Assembly: GCA_020846145.1 (NCBI GenBank)
Contig: JADLEL010000116.1
Span: 1 to 51,768 of the forward strand
Reading direction: 5' to 3'
Length of the DNA: 51,768 nt
Source: Pirellulales bacterium
Lineage (GTDB): Bacteria; Planctomycetota; Planctomycetia; Pirellulales; Thermoguttaceae
How positions within the stretch are numbered: position 1 is the first letter of the stretch; the number at the start of each line of letters is the position of its first letter. The position numbers and the translations under genes are program-made. This document shows, piece after piece, positions 34,702-42,333 of the stretch. Below the pieces are notes generated by a model. The model ran no database searches, had not been told where the DNA came from, and worked only from the letters and a program-made list of their open reading frames with translations.

Positions 34702-35697
34702 CTACGCCGCGAATGTTCGTATTTGTTTTTTGGAAAATAACACTCTTCGGGCGGCCTCGGCGATTCGACCGCGGGCGGTTTCGACGTCGCTCAAGCGAAT
34801 CGGGCCGGGATTGTTTAGCCGTTTGCGGATTTCCTCAGCCTGTCCGTAGGGCAAACCGCCGAGCGCCCGCTCGATCAGCTTCGGCGACGCGCCCAGCAGC
34901 GCCGGCATGATCCATGCCGGTTCGACCGCACGAAAAGCCGCCGCCAAGGAAGCGTCGTCCAGTTCTTCCAGTTCCTCGAAGTTGAGCGGCGGCGGACCGA
35001 GTTTCCGCGCCAGTTGGCGATCGCCGACGGAAATGTTGTCGAGAATTTTCAGGCTCACATCGCTCGAAGACTCCTCGATGATGCCGCTCAGCGCCTCGAT
35101 GCCGGCGACGCGGCGGCGCTGCATTCGAACTTGCCGCGAGAGCCGAGATTCCAGCGCCTTTTCCACTTCGCGGAGGATGGCCGGATCGGTTTCCTCGAGA
35201 TCGACCAACCGCCGCACGATTTCGACTTGCTGATCGGCGGGAAAGCGAACCAAGATTCCGCCCGCCTGCCGCGACGGCAAATGCGAAAGCACCAGCGCGA
35301 TCGTCTGCGGACGTTCGCCGCCGAGGAGCCGGGCGAGTTTTTCGCCTTCCGCCTCGTGCAAGCGCACGAAAGGCCGGCCGGAAGGCTCCTTCGCTTCCCG
35401 CTCGGCGAAATTCGCCGCTCCCCAGCCGATTTCTTCCGCCAACCTTCCGGCCAGTTCCACGCCCGACATTTCCCGCGCGGGGTTGCCCGGCCGCATGCGC
35501 GCGAACTCGTCCAGCACCCGTTCCTGCTCGGCGGCGGGAATATCTTCCATTGCCACCACGGCCTGGCGCACTTGCCTGGCTCGTTCAGTGCCGAGCAATT
35601 CGAGAACCGCGTCGGCCGCATCGCGATCGAGGCTGGCCACCAAAATCGCCGCTTTGCGGATCCCGTCGTCGGTTGTTTTGACTGGTGAAGCGAGCAT
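34702..35697 (-). CDS. fliG: flagellar motor switch protein FliG
   Basis: A 331-residue rotor protein. The middle-domain motif GERPQTIALVLSHLPSRQAG (near residue 125) and the C-terminal NPGPIRLSDVETARGRI are typical. The torque-helix motif MSxRAAE is replaced by LPYGQAEEIRKRL, though charged residues remain. The ATG at 35697 gives MLASPVKTTDDGIRKAA; a TTG 15 nt further upstream (35712) is possible. Neither has a Shine-Dalgarno. Confidence 0.93.
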   Translation of the reverse strand: MLASPVKTTDDGIRKAAILVASLDRDAADAVLELLGTERARQVRQAVVAMEDIPAAEQERVLDEFARMRPGNPAREMSGVELAGRLAEEIGWGAANFAEREAKEPSGRPFVRLHEAEGEKLARLLGGERPQTIALVLSHLPSRQAGGILVRFPADQQVEIVRRLVDLEETDPAILREVEKALESRLSRQVRMQRRRVAGIEALSGIIEESSSDVSLKILDNISVGDRQLARKLGPPPLNFEELEELDDASLAAAFRAVEPAWIMPALLGASPKLIERALGGLPYGQAEEIRKRLNNPGPIRLSDVETARGRIAEAARRVLFSKKQIRTFAA

Positions 35698-35793
35698 GGG
35701 AGTATTTATCAATTAGAGGACTTTTCTAATGCATTGCTAAGCCGCAAGCGGCTTTTCATTCATCTCTCATCATTCATCCTTCATTTTTTCCCT
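35698..35793. repeat. short linker, fliG-fliF gap
   Basis: Contains the AAGCCG-CAAG-CGGCTT palindrome (35739-35754) and CATCATTCATCCTTCATT repeats. On the minus strand the palindrome is not followed by T residues, so it should not terminate the operon. Confidence 0.55.
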
Positions 35794-37437
35794 TTACCCC
35801 GCGTGTCCGATCCAGGTTTTAAGGATATTGGCGGCGGTGTCGGGATCTTCCTTGACGAGCGAGGAGATTTCATCGCGCAGCGACGGCCCCGCGGTGAAAC
35901 GCCGCACGCGCTTGGGCGGTGGTTTGTCGGGGACTTCCTCCGTCTCTTCTTCGGGCGTTTCGGCCAGCCGCGGCATCGTTTGTTGCTCGACCGGCGGCAC
36001 GGACCTGACCAACGAGCGGAGCATCACCAAACTTACGCCCGCCAGACCGATCATGCCCGCCACGCTCCAGTAATCGCCCAGCCAAGCGAGCGCGTTTTTT
36101 GCGAGCGAGGGTTCGGGCGGCATGGCGACGGGGATCTCCTGGAAGTCGGTTACTTCGACCAAACCTAACGGATCGGCGTTGCCTTCGGGCGGCGTGAGGA
36201 GTTTCGCCACTTGTTTCTTGACCTTGTCGATGGTCTCGGTGCGGATCGGCTCCAACGCGGCGGCATCGGGTTCCTTCGGCTCCTGTCCGGCCGCGGGGGG
36301 ATTTTTCGCCTGCCAGATTTTTTTGAAGTAACTGGCGGGAATGCCGATCGAAGCGGTCTCCACGATCGGCGTCAGGCCGATCTTGACGGTGTCGGTCTGC
36401 TCGCCGGAAGCAATGCTCGTGGATTCGGTTTTCTTTTCTTTTTCCTCCTCTTTCGATCCGCCGATGGGCCGGTTGGCGAGCGACATGGGCTGGTTCGGCT
36501 GCTGACTGGCGAGACCCGCCTGTCCGCCCGTGCCGGAGTTATCCATGCTGCGCGAGGTCGTGGTTTCCGAAGATTGGACCTCGACGGGCTTGTCGTGTTT
36601 GATTTTGGTGGTCCGGGTAGTCTCGTTGGTATCCAACTTCACGCTGGTGGCGACGGTAACGCCCGGAATATACGACAAACAATTCTTGATATTGTTTTTG
36701 AGGTCCTTTTCGTAGGTTCTTTGAATGGCGATGTATTTGTTGTCCGCGCCCCCGCCGCCTCTTTCGGGATTGCCGGACCACGTGCGCCCGTTCTGATCGG
36801 AGACCGTTACATTTTCGGACTTCATGCCCGAAATGGTGGAGGCCACGAGATGCCGGATCGAAGAGACCTTTTCTTCGTCGAGCTCCTGCGAGCCGGCCGG
36901 TTGCACGACCGCCAGGGCCGTGGATACTTTTTCCCGCTTGAAGCCGCCGGTGATGGTCGAATCGATAATTACGTAACCGCGTTCGATGCCGGGCATGGAA
37001 GAAAGGATATGTCCCAAGGACTCTTGTTTGGCGACGATCCAGCGATTCACACGATCTTCCGGCGAAGCGAAGATATTGTTGCCGTCCATCGCGTCCTTGA
37101 AGGAACTCCCGTAATTGGGGGGCAGGGCCTTCGCGTCGGCCAGCGCGCCCATGTATCTCGCCTCCTGCCCACGGGGGACGTAGATCAGGCCGTTCTTCTC
37201 CACGGCGTCGTTGAGATTCGCCTTGCCAAAGGCGCTCATCATCAAGTTGCGCTGGCTAGGCGAAACCGTCATGCCGTTCAGCAGGTCGGAATTGGAACCC
37301 GAAATCTGGCCGTTGAACAGAAAACCCAGGCTCACCACCACGACCGCCAGCAGCAAACCGGCCGTGATCCGCGCCCCCGGCGTCATCGTGCGGAACAAAT
37401 CGGCGAGTTGTGCGTAGGCTTTGTTGAGAAAATCCAT
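35794..37437 (-). CDS. fliF: flagellar MS-ring protein FliF
   Basis: A 547-residue double-pass membrane ring protein: TM1 about 24-42 (AGLLLAVVVVSLGFLFNG), a periplasmic ring-building region with SSMPGIERGYVIIDSTI and LVASTISGMKSENVTVSDQN, TM2 about 445-465, and a C-terminal cytoplasmic tail for FliG binding (SLRDEISSLVKEDPDTAANI). The ring-building motif region is more diverged than in enterics. Confidence 0.95.
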   Translation of the reverse strand: MDFLNKAYAQLADLFRTMTPGARITAGLLLAVVVVSLGFLFNGQISGSNSDLLNGMTVSPSQRNLMMSAFGKANLNDAVEKNGLIYVPRGQEARYMGALADAKALPPNYGSSFKDAMDGNNIFASPEDRVNRWIVAKQESLGHILSSMPGIERGYVIIDSTITGGFKREKVSTALAVVQPAGSQELDEEKVSSIRHLVASTISGMKSENVTVSDQNGRTWSGNPERGGGGADNKYIAIQRTYEKDLKNNIKNCLSYIPGVTVATSVKLDTNETTRTTKIKHDKPVEVQSSETTTSRSMDNSGTGGQAGLASQQPNQPMSLANRPIGGSKEEEKEKKTESTSIASGEQTDTVKIGLTPIVETASIGIPASYFKKIWQAKNPPAAGQEPKEPDAAALEPIRTETIDKVKKQVAKLLTPPEGNADPLGLVEVTDFQEIPVAMPPEPSLAKNALAWLGDYWSVAGMIGLAGVSLVMLRSLVRSVPPVEQQTMPRLAETPEEETEEVPDKPPPKRVRRFTAGPSLRDEISSLVKEDPDTAANILKTWIGHAG

Positions 37438-37459
37438 TTATGCTATTCCTCACACCACG

Positions 37460-37533
37460 TAGGACAGGTTTCCAACCTGTCTTTTCCGCGAAACGGGTTT
37501 CCAACTTGTCCGGACAGATTGGAAATCGGTCCT
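37460..37533. repeat. TAGGACAGGTTTCCAACC palindromic element, copy 1
   Basis: TAGGACAGGTTTCCAACCTG (from 37460) and the complement-like GACAGATTGGAAATCGGTCC (37513-37532) bracket a 30-nt core in the fliF-fliE gap. A second member lies at 44912-44978. Confidence 0.75.
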
Positions 37534-37534
37534 C

Positions 37535-37831
37535 CTAAACCCTGATCGCTTGAACTTCCTCGTACGCCGCCACCAGTTTGTTGCGGACTTGAATCATCAT
37601 TTTGAAGGCGAGGTCGGCCTTTTGCACGGCGGTCAGCACCTCGGCCGGGTTGACGTCGCCGCCGGTCATGAGTTTCTCGACCGCCGAGTCGGCATCCTGT
37701 TGCATGGAGTTCACCTGCTGGATCGAATCGAGCAAGTAATCCTTGAACGAATCCTGGGCGGCATTCGGCTTGTTCGCGCCGGCGGCCGAAAGCGGCAGCG
37801 AACTCGGCAAACTCGAGATGGAACTAATCAT
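37535..37831 (-). CDS. fliE: flagellar hook-basal body protein FliE
   Basis: A 98-residue rod/MS-ring adaptor. The conserved C-terminal half (NPAEVLTAVQKADLAFKMMI, then QVRNKLVAAYEEVQ) is diagnostic. The normal size and position, between flgC and fliF. Confidence 0.95.
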   Translation of the reverse strand: MISSISSLPSSLPLSAAGANKPNAAQDSFKDYLLDSIQQVNSMQQDADSAVEKLMTGGDVNPAEVLTAVQKADLAFKMMIQVRNKLVAAYEEVQAIRV

Positions 37832-37945
37832 GGTAATTGTCCGGGGAAAATCAGCCGTTATGCGATTCGATCAAAATTCCATTTTTTTCCGAAAACCATT
37901 CAACGCATCATGTCTTACTGTCGATTATCTAGGCGACTTATGTTA

Positions 37946-38353
37946 TCACGCAATGATTTTTAGCGACTGCAATTCCATGTCCTTGGCGATCTGCATCACG
38001 CCGAGGTTGGCCTCGTAAGTTCGGGCCGCGACCATGGCGTCGGTGAATTGCTCCATCATGCTCACGTTCGGGTAGGCCACGAAGCCGTCCTTGTCGGCGT
38101 CGGGATGCCCCGGCTCGTATTTCAAGAGCGGCTCGACGTGCGAATCGATCTTCGCCGTGGCCTTTACGCCGGCCGCGCCGTTGGAGCCGATGGTGGGATC
38201 GGTCTGCAAAATGACGAACTTCGGCTGATAAGGCACCGGCTCGCCCTTTTCGTTGTGCGTCGTGGAGATGTTCGCCAGATTGCTCGAAATGGCGTCCATC
38301 CGCGCCCGTTCGGCAACCAACGCGCTGCTGCTGATATTGACCGCGGAAAGCAT
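37946..38353 (-). CDS. flgC: flagellar rod protein FlgC
   Basis: A 135-residue proximal rod protein. It has the N-terminal rod motif SALVAERARMDAISSNLANI, the NVSMMEQFTDAMVAARTYEA segment and the C-terminal LQSLKII. Full length, between flgB and fliE. Confidence 0.95.
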   Translation of the reverse strand: MLSAVNISSSALVAERARMDAISSNLANISTTHNEKGEPVPYQPKFVILQTDPTIGSNGAAGVKATAKIDSHVEPLLKYEPGHPDADKDGFVAYPNVSMMEQFTDAMVAARTYEANLGVMQIAKDMELQSLKIIA

Positions 38354-38516
38354 GGCAGGGGATAGGGGATGGGGGATAGGGGATAGGAATGATGAATGCG
38401 GAATGATGAATGATGAATTTGGAAATAGGAATTGTTAGTTTCTGCAAAGTTTCTGATTCCAGTAGAATTTTCGTTTTCTTAATTCATCATTCATCATTCC
38501 GCATTCATCATTCCGT
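38354..38516. repeat. linker repeat with perfect 34-bp inverted repeat, flgC-flgB gap
   Basis: Positions 38386-38419 and 38481-38514 are exact reverse complements over 34 nt, built from GAATGATGAATG units. GGGGATAGGGGATGGGGGAT lies just before the left arm. A 61-nt loop would be exposed in RNA. This is the cleanest of the flagellar linkers. Confidence 0.9.
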
Positions 38517-38930
38517 TTATACTCTTCCGCTAATGGCGGTTTGCAGGGCTTGGAACTGTTGCACGAGGAGCGCGAGCGCCGTGTTGTGCTCGATTTGGTT
38601 CTTCATCACTTCGGCGGCTTGTTGTTCGACGCCGACGTTATTTCTATCGTGCCGCATGACGGTTTTCGAGTTCTTGGCGATCGCCGCCAACGGTTCCGGC
38701 GGTCGGTAGTCGGTTTCGCCGGGCGACCGCGGTGCGGAGGGATGCTTATGCTCATCGATGGCTCGTTGGAGCCGGGATTGAAAATCCGCGACCGAAAGGT
38801 CGCGCGTTTTGTAGCCCGGCACGTTCAAATTAGCGATATTGCCCGCCAATACGTTGTGCCGCGCCTGGGTAAAGCCCACCACTTCTTGCAAGACCGGAAT
38901 CGTGGTCGATTCGAACATGCCGGTGAACAT
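38517..38930 (-). CDS. flgB: flagellar rod protein FlgB
   Basis: A 137-residue proximal rod protein, first gene of the rod/ring block. AGNIANLNVPGYKTRDLSVA is the rod-protein signature. NTALALLVQQFQALQTAISG closes the C-terminus. The candidate sigma-54 element lies about 190 nt upstream. Confidence 0.95.
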   Translation of the reverse strand: MFTGMFESTTIPVLQEVVGFTQARHNVLAGNIANLNVPGYKTRDLSVADFQSRLQRAIDEHKHPSAPRSPGETDYRPPEPLAAIAKNSKTVMRHDRNNVGVEQQAAEVMKNQIEHNTALALLVQQFQALQTAISGRV

Positions 38931-39118
38931 GGTTTGCTTCCTCTTCGTAGGTTATGCTTCAGCATAACTGTGCATCAACTCGTTCCCATGCTCCGGCGTG
39001 GGAACTCAATTCCCCGACGCTCCCGCGTCGGAGAACCGCTAACCGGTTCAAAGTCCTCCCCTCTCTATGTCATTTGCGCGCGGGGGCGTGATTTACCAAA
39101 TTCCGTCATCTCGCACAA

Positions 39119-39135
39119 TTGCAACTGGCATACCA
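39119..39135 (-). promoter_or_regulatory. candidate sigma-54 promoter for flgB operon
   Basis: On the minus strand TGGTAT-N5-TTGCAA matches the -24/-12 consensus TGGCAC-N5-TTGCA with exact GG/GC spacing and two mismatches in the -24 box. A sigma-54 activator with GAFTGA is encoded immediately upstream, which makes the site credible. The leader would be about 175 nt. Confidence 0.55.
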
Positions 39136-39264
39136 ATTTGGCAAAGTGGGCAGTATCCCCCTACCAACGGCATATCTTTCCCGTCTTATTGCACGACCGG
39201 CGGTATTTGCGACATTCCGATCGGCAGAAATTGCCGATTTCGCGTTAGCTCTCATCAAACGCAG

Positions 39265-39346
39265 GGTGCCATGCCCACGCTTGTCGTGGGCATGTTGTAG
39301 TTTTCCGCGTCCCCATCATGCCCATGACAAGCGTGGGCATGGCACC
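39265..39346. repeat. GGTGCCATGCCCACGC palindromic element, copy 1
   Basis: Thirty-nt arms at 39265-39294 and 39317-39346 differ at one position. The centre reads TTGTAGTTTTCCG. Copy 2 at 50910-50991 has the same arms and a related centre, so the whole unit is conserved. Confidence 0.88.
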
Positions 39347-39409
39347 GGCCGATCTACTCGCCGACCTCCGCAAAACGCCGTCGCCGTTGGCGCCGGGCTA
39401 AACGATTAT

Positions 39410-40831
39410 TTATCCCGCCCTGGAAAAACATTTTTCCCGTGGGGCATAACCATACTGCCGGAGCTTGCCGGAGAGGGTTCGCAACCCAATGCCCAGGGCC
39501 TCGGCGGTTTTTGCCCGATGCCCGCCGAATCGCTCGAGGGTGCTTTCGATGAGCTTCCGTTCCATTTCCTCCAAACTGACGCCCCTCGATTCCGCGGCGA
39601 TTCGCACGGTTTGCGGTTGCGGCGGGACGATCAGCCAGCGGCGAAGCTCATCGGCGGCGACCGGCTTGCCGGAGCCGAGGATGCTCGCCCGCGTCGCGAT
39701 ATTCTCCAATTCCCGCACGTTGCCAGGCCAATGGTAATCCAAAAGTAACTGCAGGGCCGACGATTCCAGCGTGCAAGGCTCGCGCCCGATCCGGCTCGCA
39801 CAGCGGGCGAAGAAATAATCGCACAATTCGGGAATGTCTTCGCGTCGCTCGCGGAGCGGCGGAACGTGGAGCGGCACGACGGCCAGCCGGTAATACAAAT
39901 CCTCGCGGAACCGGCCTTCCGCCACTTCTTCCTGCAGGTCGCGATTGGTCGTGGCCAGCACGCGGACATCGACGCGAATGGTTTGGCTCGAGCCGACGCG
40001 CTCGAATGATTTCTCCTGCAACACGCGGAGCAATTTGGCCTGCAAGCGGGGATCGATTTCCGAAATTTCATCCAGCAGCAAGGTGCCGCCGTGGGCCGAC
40101 TCGAAGCGGCCGATGCGCTGCGCGTCGGCCCCGGTGAAAGCCCCGCGCTCGTGGCCGAACAGTTCGCTCTCCATGAGCTGCGCCGAAAGCACGGGACAGT
40201 TCAAGCTGACGAACTCGGCGGCGGCGCGATCGCTCGCCGCGTGGACCGCCCGCGCGACGAGTTCCTTCCCGGTGCCGCTTTCGCCGGTAATGAGCACGGT
40301 TTCGGGCGTGGGGGCGATCCGCGCGATGCGCTCGCGCAGCGTTTGCACGATCGGGCTTCGGCCGATCATCTCGGGAGGAACCGCTCCGCCGCCTTGCCCT
40401 TGCGGCGGCGCGTCCTGCCGCACCATTCCGCCGTGCCGCAATGCCTGGCCGACGAGCCGTTCGAGCCGGTCGGCGTCAAACGGCTTTTCGATGTAATCGA
40501 AGGCTCCGTGCCGCATCGCTTCGACGGCCGTCGCCACCGAGGCGTGCGCGGTAACCATCACCACCTGCGCGCCGAGCCGCCGCTGCTCGATCTGAATCAT
40601 GAATTCGACGCCGTCCATGCCGGGCATCTTCAGATCGGTTACGATGCAATCGTACTTATTGCGTTCGAGCAGCTTCAGCGCCTCGAACGCGCTGGACGCG
40701 GATTGCACCGCGTAGCCGGCGGCGCGAAGCACCTCGGCCATCGATTCGCGGGCCTGGCGGTGATCATCGACGACCAGCACCCGGCCGGTCGAGTTTACGG
40801 AGCAGCACACGGTTTGACTGGTATTTTTCAT
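39410..40831 (-). CDS. sigma-54-dependent response regulator (FleR/FlrC-like)
   Basis: A 473-residue NtrC-type activator: receiver domain (1-125, phospho-acceptor D66 in IVTDLKMPG), AAA+ domain with GESGTGKELVAR, the sigma-54-contacting GAFTGA and GGTLLLDEI, and a C-terminal Fis-type helix-turn-helix (RAKTAEALGIGLRTLSGKL). The ATG at 40831 overlaps the kinase stop by 4 nt; the long frame upstream of it is only the shadow of the kinase. Placement in the flagellar cluster implies FleR/FlrC-like control of flagellar genes. Confidence 0.93.
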   Translation of the reverse strand: MKNTSQTVCCSVNSTGRVLVVDDHRQARESMAEVLRAAGYAVQSASSAFEALKLLERNKYDCIVTDLKMPGMDGVEFMIQIEQRRLGAQVVMVTAHASVATAVEAMRHGAFDYIEKPFDADRLERLVGQALRHGGMVRQDAPPQGQGGGAVPPEMIGRSPIVQTLRERIARIAPTPETVLITGESGTGKELVARAVHAASDRAAAEFVSLNCPVLSAQLMESELFGHERGAFTGADAQRIGRFESAHGGTLLLDEISEIDPRLQAKLLRVLQEKSFERVGSSQTIRVDVRVLATTNRDLQEEVAEGRFREDLYYRLAVVPLHVPPLRERREDIPELCDYFFARCASRIGREPCTLESSALQLLLDYHWPGNVRELENIATRASILGSGKPVAADELRRWLIVPPQPQTVRIAAESRGVSLEEMERKLIESTLERFGGHRAKTAEALGIGLRTLSGKLRQYGYAPREKCFSRAG

Positions 40832-41685
40832 GCGGCGGCCTCCTGGAGAGTGGCGCGTGGCAAATGGATCGTGATGCAAGCACCGCCCTGCGGGCGATTT
40901 TCGGCGGAAACGCGGCCGCCGTGCACGTCGGCGGTGCGATAGACGATCGAAAGCCCCAAGCCGGTGCCGCCCGGCTTGGTGCTGAAGAACGGCTCGAACG
41001 CGCGGCGGCGGACATCGGCGGTGAGGCCCGGCCCGCCGTCGGCGACGCGGAGTTCCACCCCCTCCCCGCGATCGGCGGCGGCAATGAGCAATTCGCCGCC
41101 GTCGGGCATGGCGTCCATCGCGTTGAGCATTAAATTCAAAACCGCCCGGCGAATCATCTCGCGGTCCGCGGTCAACTGCAGCGACGGCGCAATCTCCAAG
41201 GCGGGACGGATGCCTTGCGCCGCGAACTGCGGCGCGAGCGCCGCGCAAAGTTCCTCGGCCAGGCGGCGAAAGCCGAAGATCCGCCAATGCGGGTCGCGGT
41301 CGGCCGCGAAGTGCAATAAGTCGTTCACCGTGGCGTCGAGCGCGGTGAAGCCGGCGGTTATTTTGTCGAAAATCGCGAGGCTCTCCCCGTCGCCGGAAAT
41401 CCGCCGCCGCAAAAGGCTCAAATACAGCGTAACGGGCACCAGATTGTTGCGGACCTCGTGTGCGACGTGGGAGGCCATCTGCCCCAAATCGGCCAGGCGA
41501 TTCTTCCGCGCGAGTTCGCGATTCTTGATCTCCAATTCGTCCGTCAACCGCTTGACTTCCTCCCGCAAGGCTTCGTGCGTCTGCTCCAGGCGCACGGTGG
41601 CATCGTTCCAAGCCGCCAGCACGGTCTCCAGGCTGGCGGAGGCATCGAGCGGCTGCGGATTCGAGTCGAAAGTCGTTGCGGACAT
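40828..41685 (-). CDS. flagellar sensor histidine kinase (FleS/FlrB-like)
   Basis: A 285-residue soluble kinase with no transmembrane helix. A short coiled-coil (about 32-65) precedes the H-box with phospho-acceptor H76 (VAHEVRNNLVPV). The ATPase domain shows LMLNAMDAMPDGG (N-box), VADGGPGL and GGTGLGLSIV. It is small, so input is probably through the coiled coil or a partner. Translationally coupled to the activator (ATGA overlap). Confidence 0.92.
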   Translation of the reverse strand: MSATTFDSNPQPLDASASLETVLAAWNDATVRLEQTHEALREEVKRLTDELEIKNRELARKNRLADLGQMASHVAHEVRNNLVPVTLYLSLLRRRISGDGESLAIFDKITAGFTALDATVNDLLHFAADRDPHWRIFGFRRLAEELCAALAPQFAAQGIRPALEIAPSLQLTADREMIRRAVLNLMLNAMDAMPDGGELLIAAADRGEGVELRVADGGPGLTADVRRRAFEPFFSTKPGGTGLGLSIVYRTADVHGGRVSAENRPQGGACITIHLPRATLQEAAA

Positions 41686-41770
<85 letters not shown>

Positions 41771-42226
41771 CTACCGTTCCGTCGATAAATCCAAGTTATG
41801 CGTCGGCAGTTCGGGGCCGCCGAGGTAGGCATCGCGTGCGCAGCCGGCGAGGTGCGCGCCTTGCAATTGCTTGGCCGCTTCCTCGCGGCGGCGGATCAAC
41901 GCCGTTTCGCAGTATTTTTCATTCTTGATGACTTCGGCCAGCAGGATATCGCATTGTTCTACTTGCTCCGCGCAGGCGGAGCGGATTTCGGGCGCCGACC
42001 ACGTCCGTTTTTCGGGATCCTGGCGGCGGAACGGATCGAGCGTCTTTTCGATCCGCTGCAATTGCGCGATCGATCGTTGCTTGATGGCCAACAAGTCCAA
42101 CAGCGCCGTCATTTCGCCCTTGTCGATCAGCTCCAATTGCTTCCGCCCCATGTCGCGCACTTGCAGCAAGCACTCCCGCTTCGCGCGGATCAAGTCGGCC
42201 AAAATGTCGGTTTGAAACGCGGGCAT
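41771..42226 (-). CDS. FlgN-like export chaperone
   Basis: A 151-residue helical cytoplasmic protein. The layout (LADLIRAKRECLLQVRDMGR, LLDLLAIKQRSIAQLQRIEK) resembles FlgN, chaperone of the hook-filament junction proteins, but conservation is low and FlgK/FlgL are not in the window. The ATG at 42226 is chosen; upstream frame translates linker repeats (PYPPSPTL). Confidence 0.65.
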   Translation of the reverse strand: MPAFQTDILADLIRAKRECLLQVRDMGRKQLELIDKGEMTALLDLLAIKQRSIAQLQRIEKTLDPFRRQDPEKRTWSAPEIRSACAEQVEQCDILLAEVIKNEKYCETALIRRREEAAKQLQGAHLAGCARDAYLGGPELPTHNLDLSTER

Positions 42227-42333
42227 GAGGGTAGGGGATGGGGGATAGGGGATTGGGCGGACTTCATCATTCGTCATTCGTGCTTCGTCATTTGTCATTC
42301 ATCATCCTGCCCCTATTCTCTATCCCCCATCCC
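42227..42333. repeat. linker repeat, FlgN-TPR gap
   Basis: TAGGGGATGGGGGATAGGGG (42231-42250) is answered by CTATCCCCCATCCCCTATCC at 42320-42339, with TCATTCGTCATTCGTGCTTC between. The right arm reaches into the end of the TPR gene. Confidence 0.78.

Larger units (their letters stand above)
38931..39409. other. 479-bp regulatory gap upstream of flgB
   Basis: Contains a GTTATGC/GCATAAC hairpin (38947-38968), two small palindromes (GTTCCCA...TGGGAAC near 38979-39002 and CCGACGC-TCCC-GCGTCGG at 39013-39030), the candidate sigma-54 promoter (39119-39135) and a 82-bp GGTGCCATGCCC element (39265-39346). No gene. Confidence 0.65.

Noticed and set aside
36211..37545. 444-residue plus-strand open frame inside fliF
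   Set aside because: Shadow frame with no recognisable domain.
40831..41611. Long N-terminal extension of the sigma-54 activator
   Set aside because: It is out-of-frame reading of the histidine kinase; the coupled ATG at 40831 is the start.
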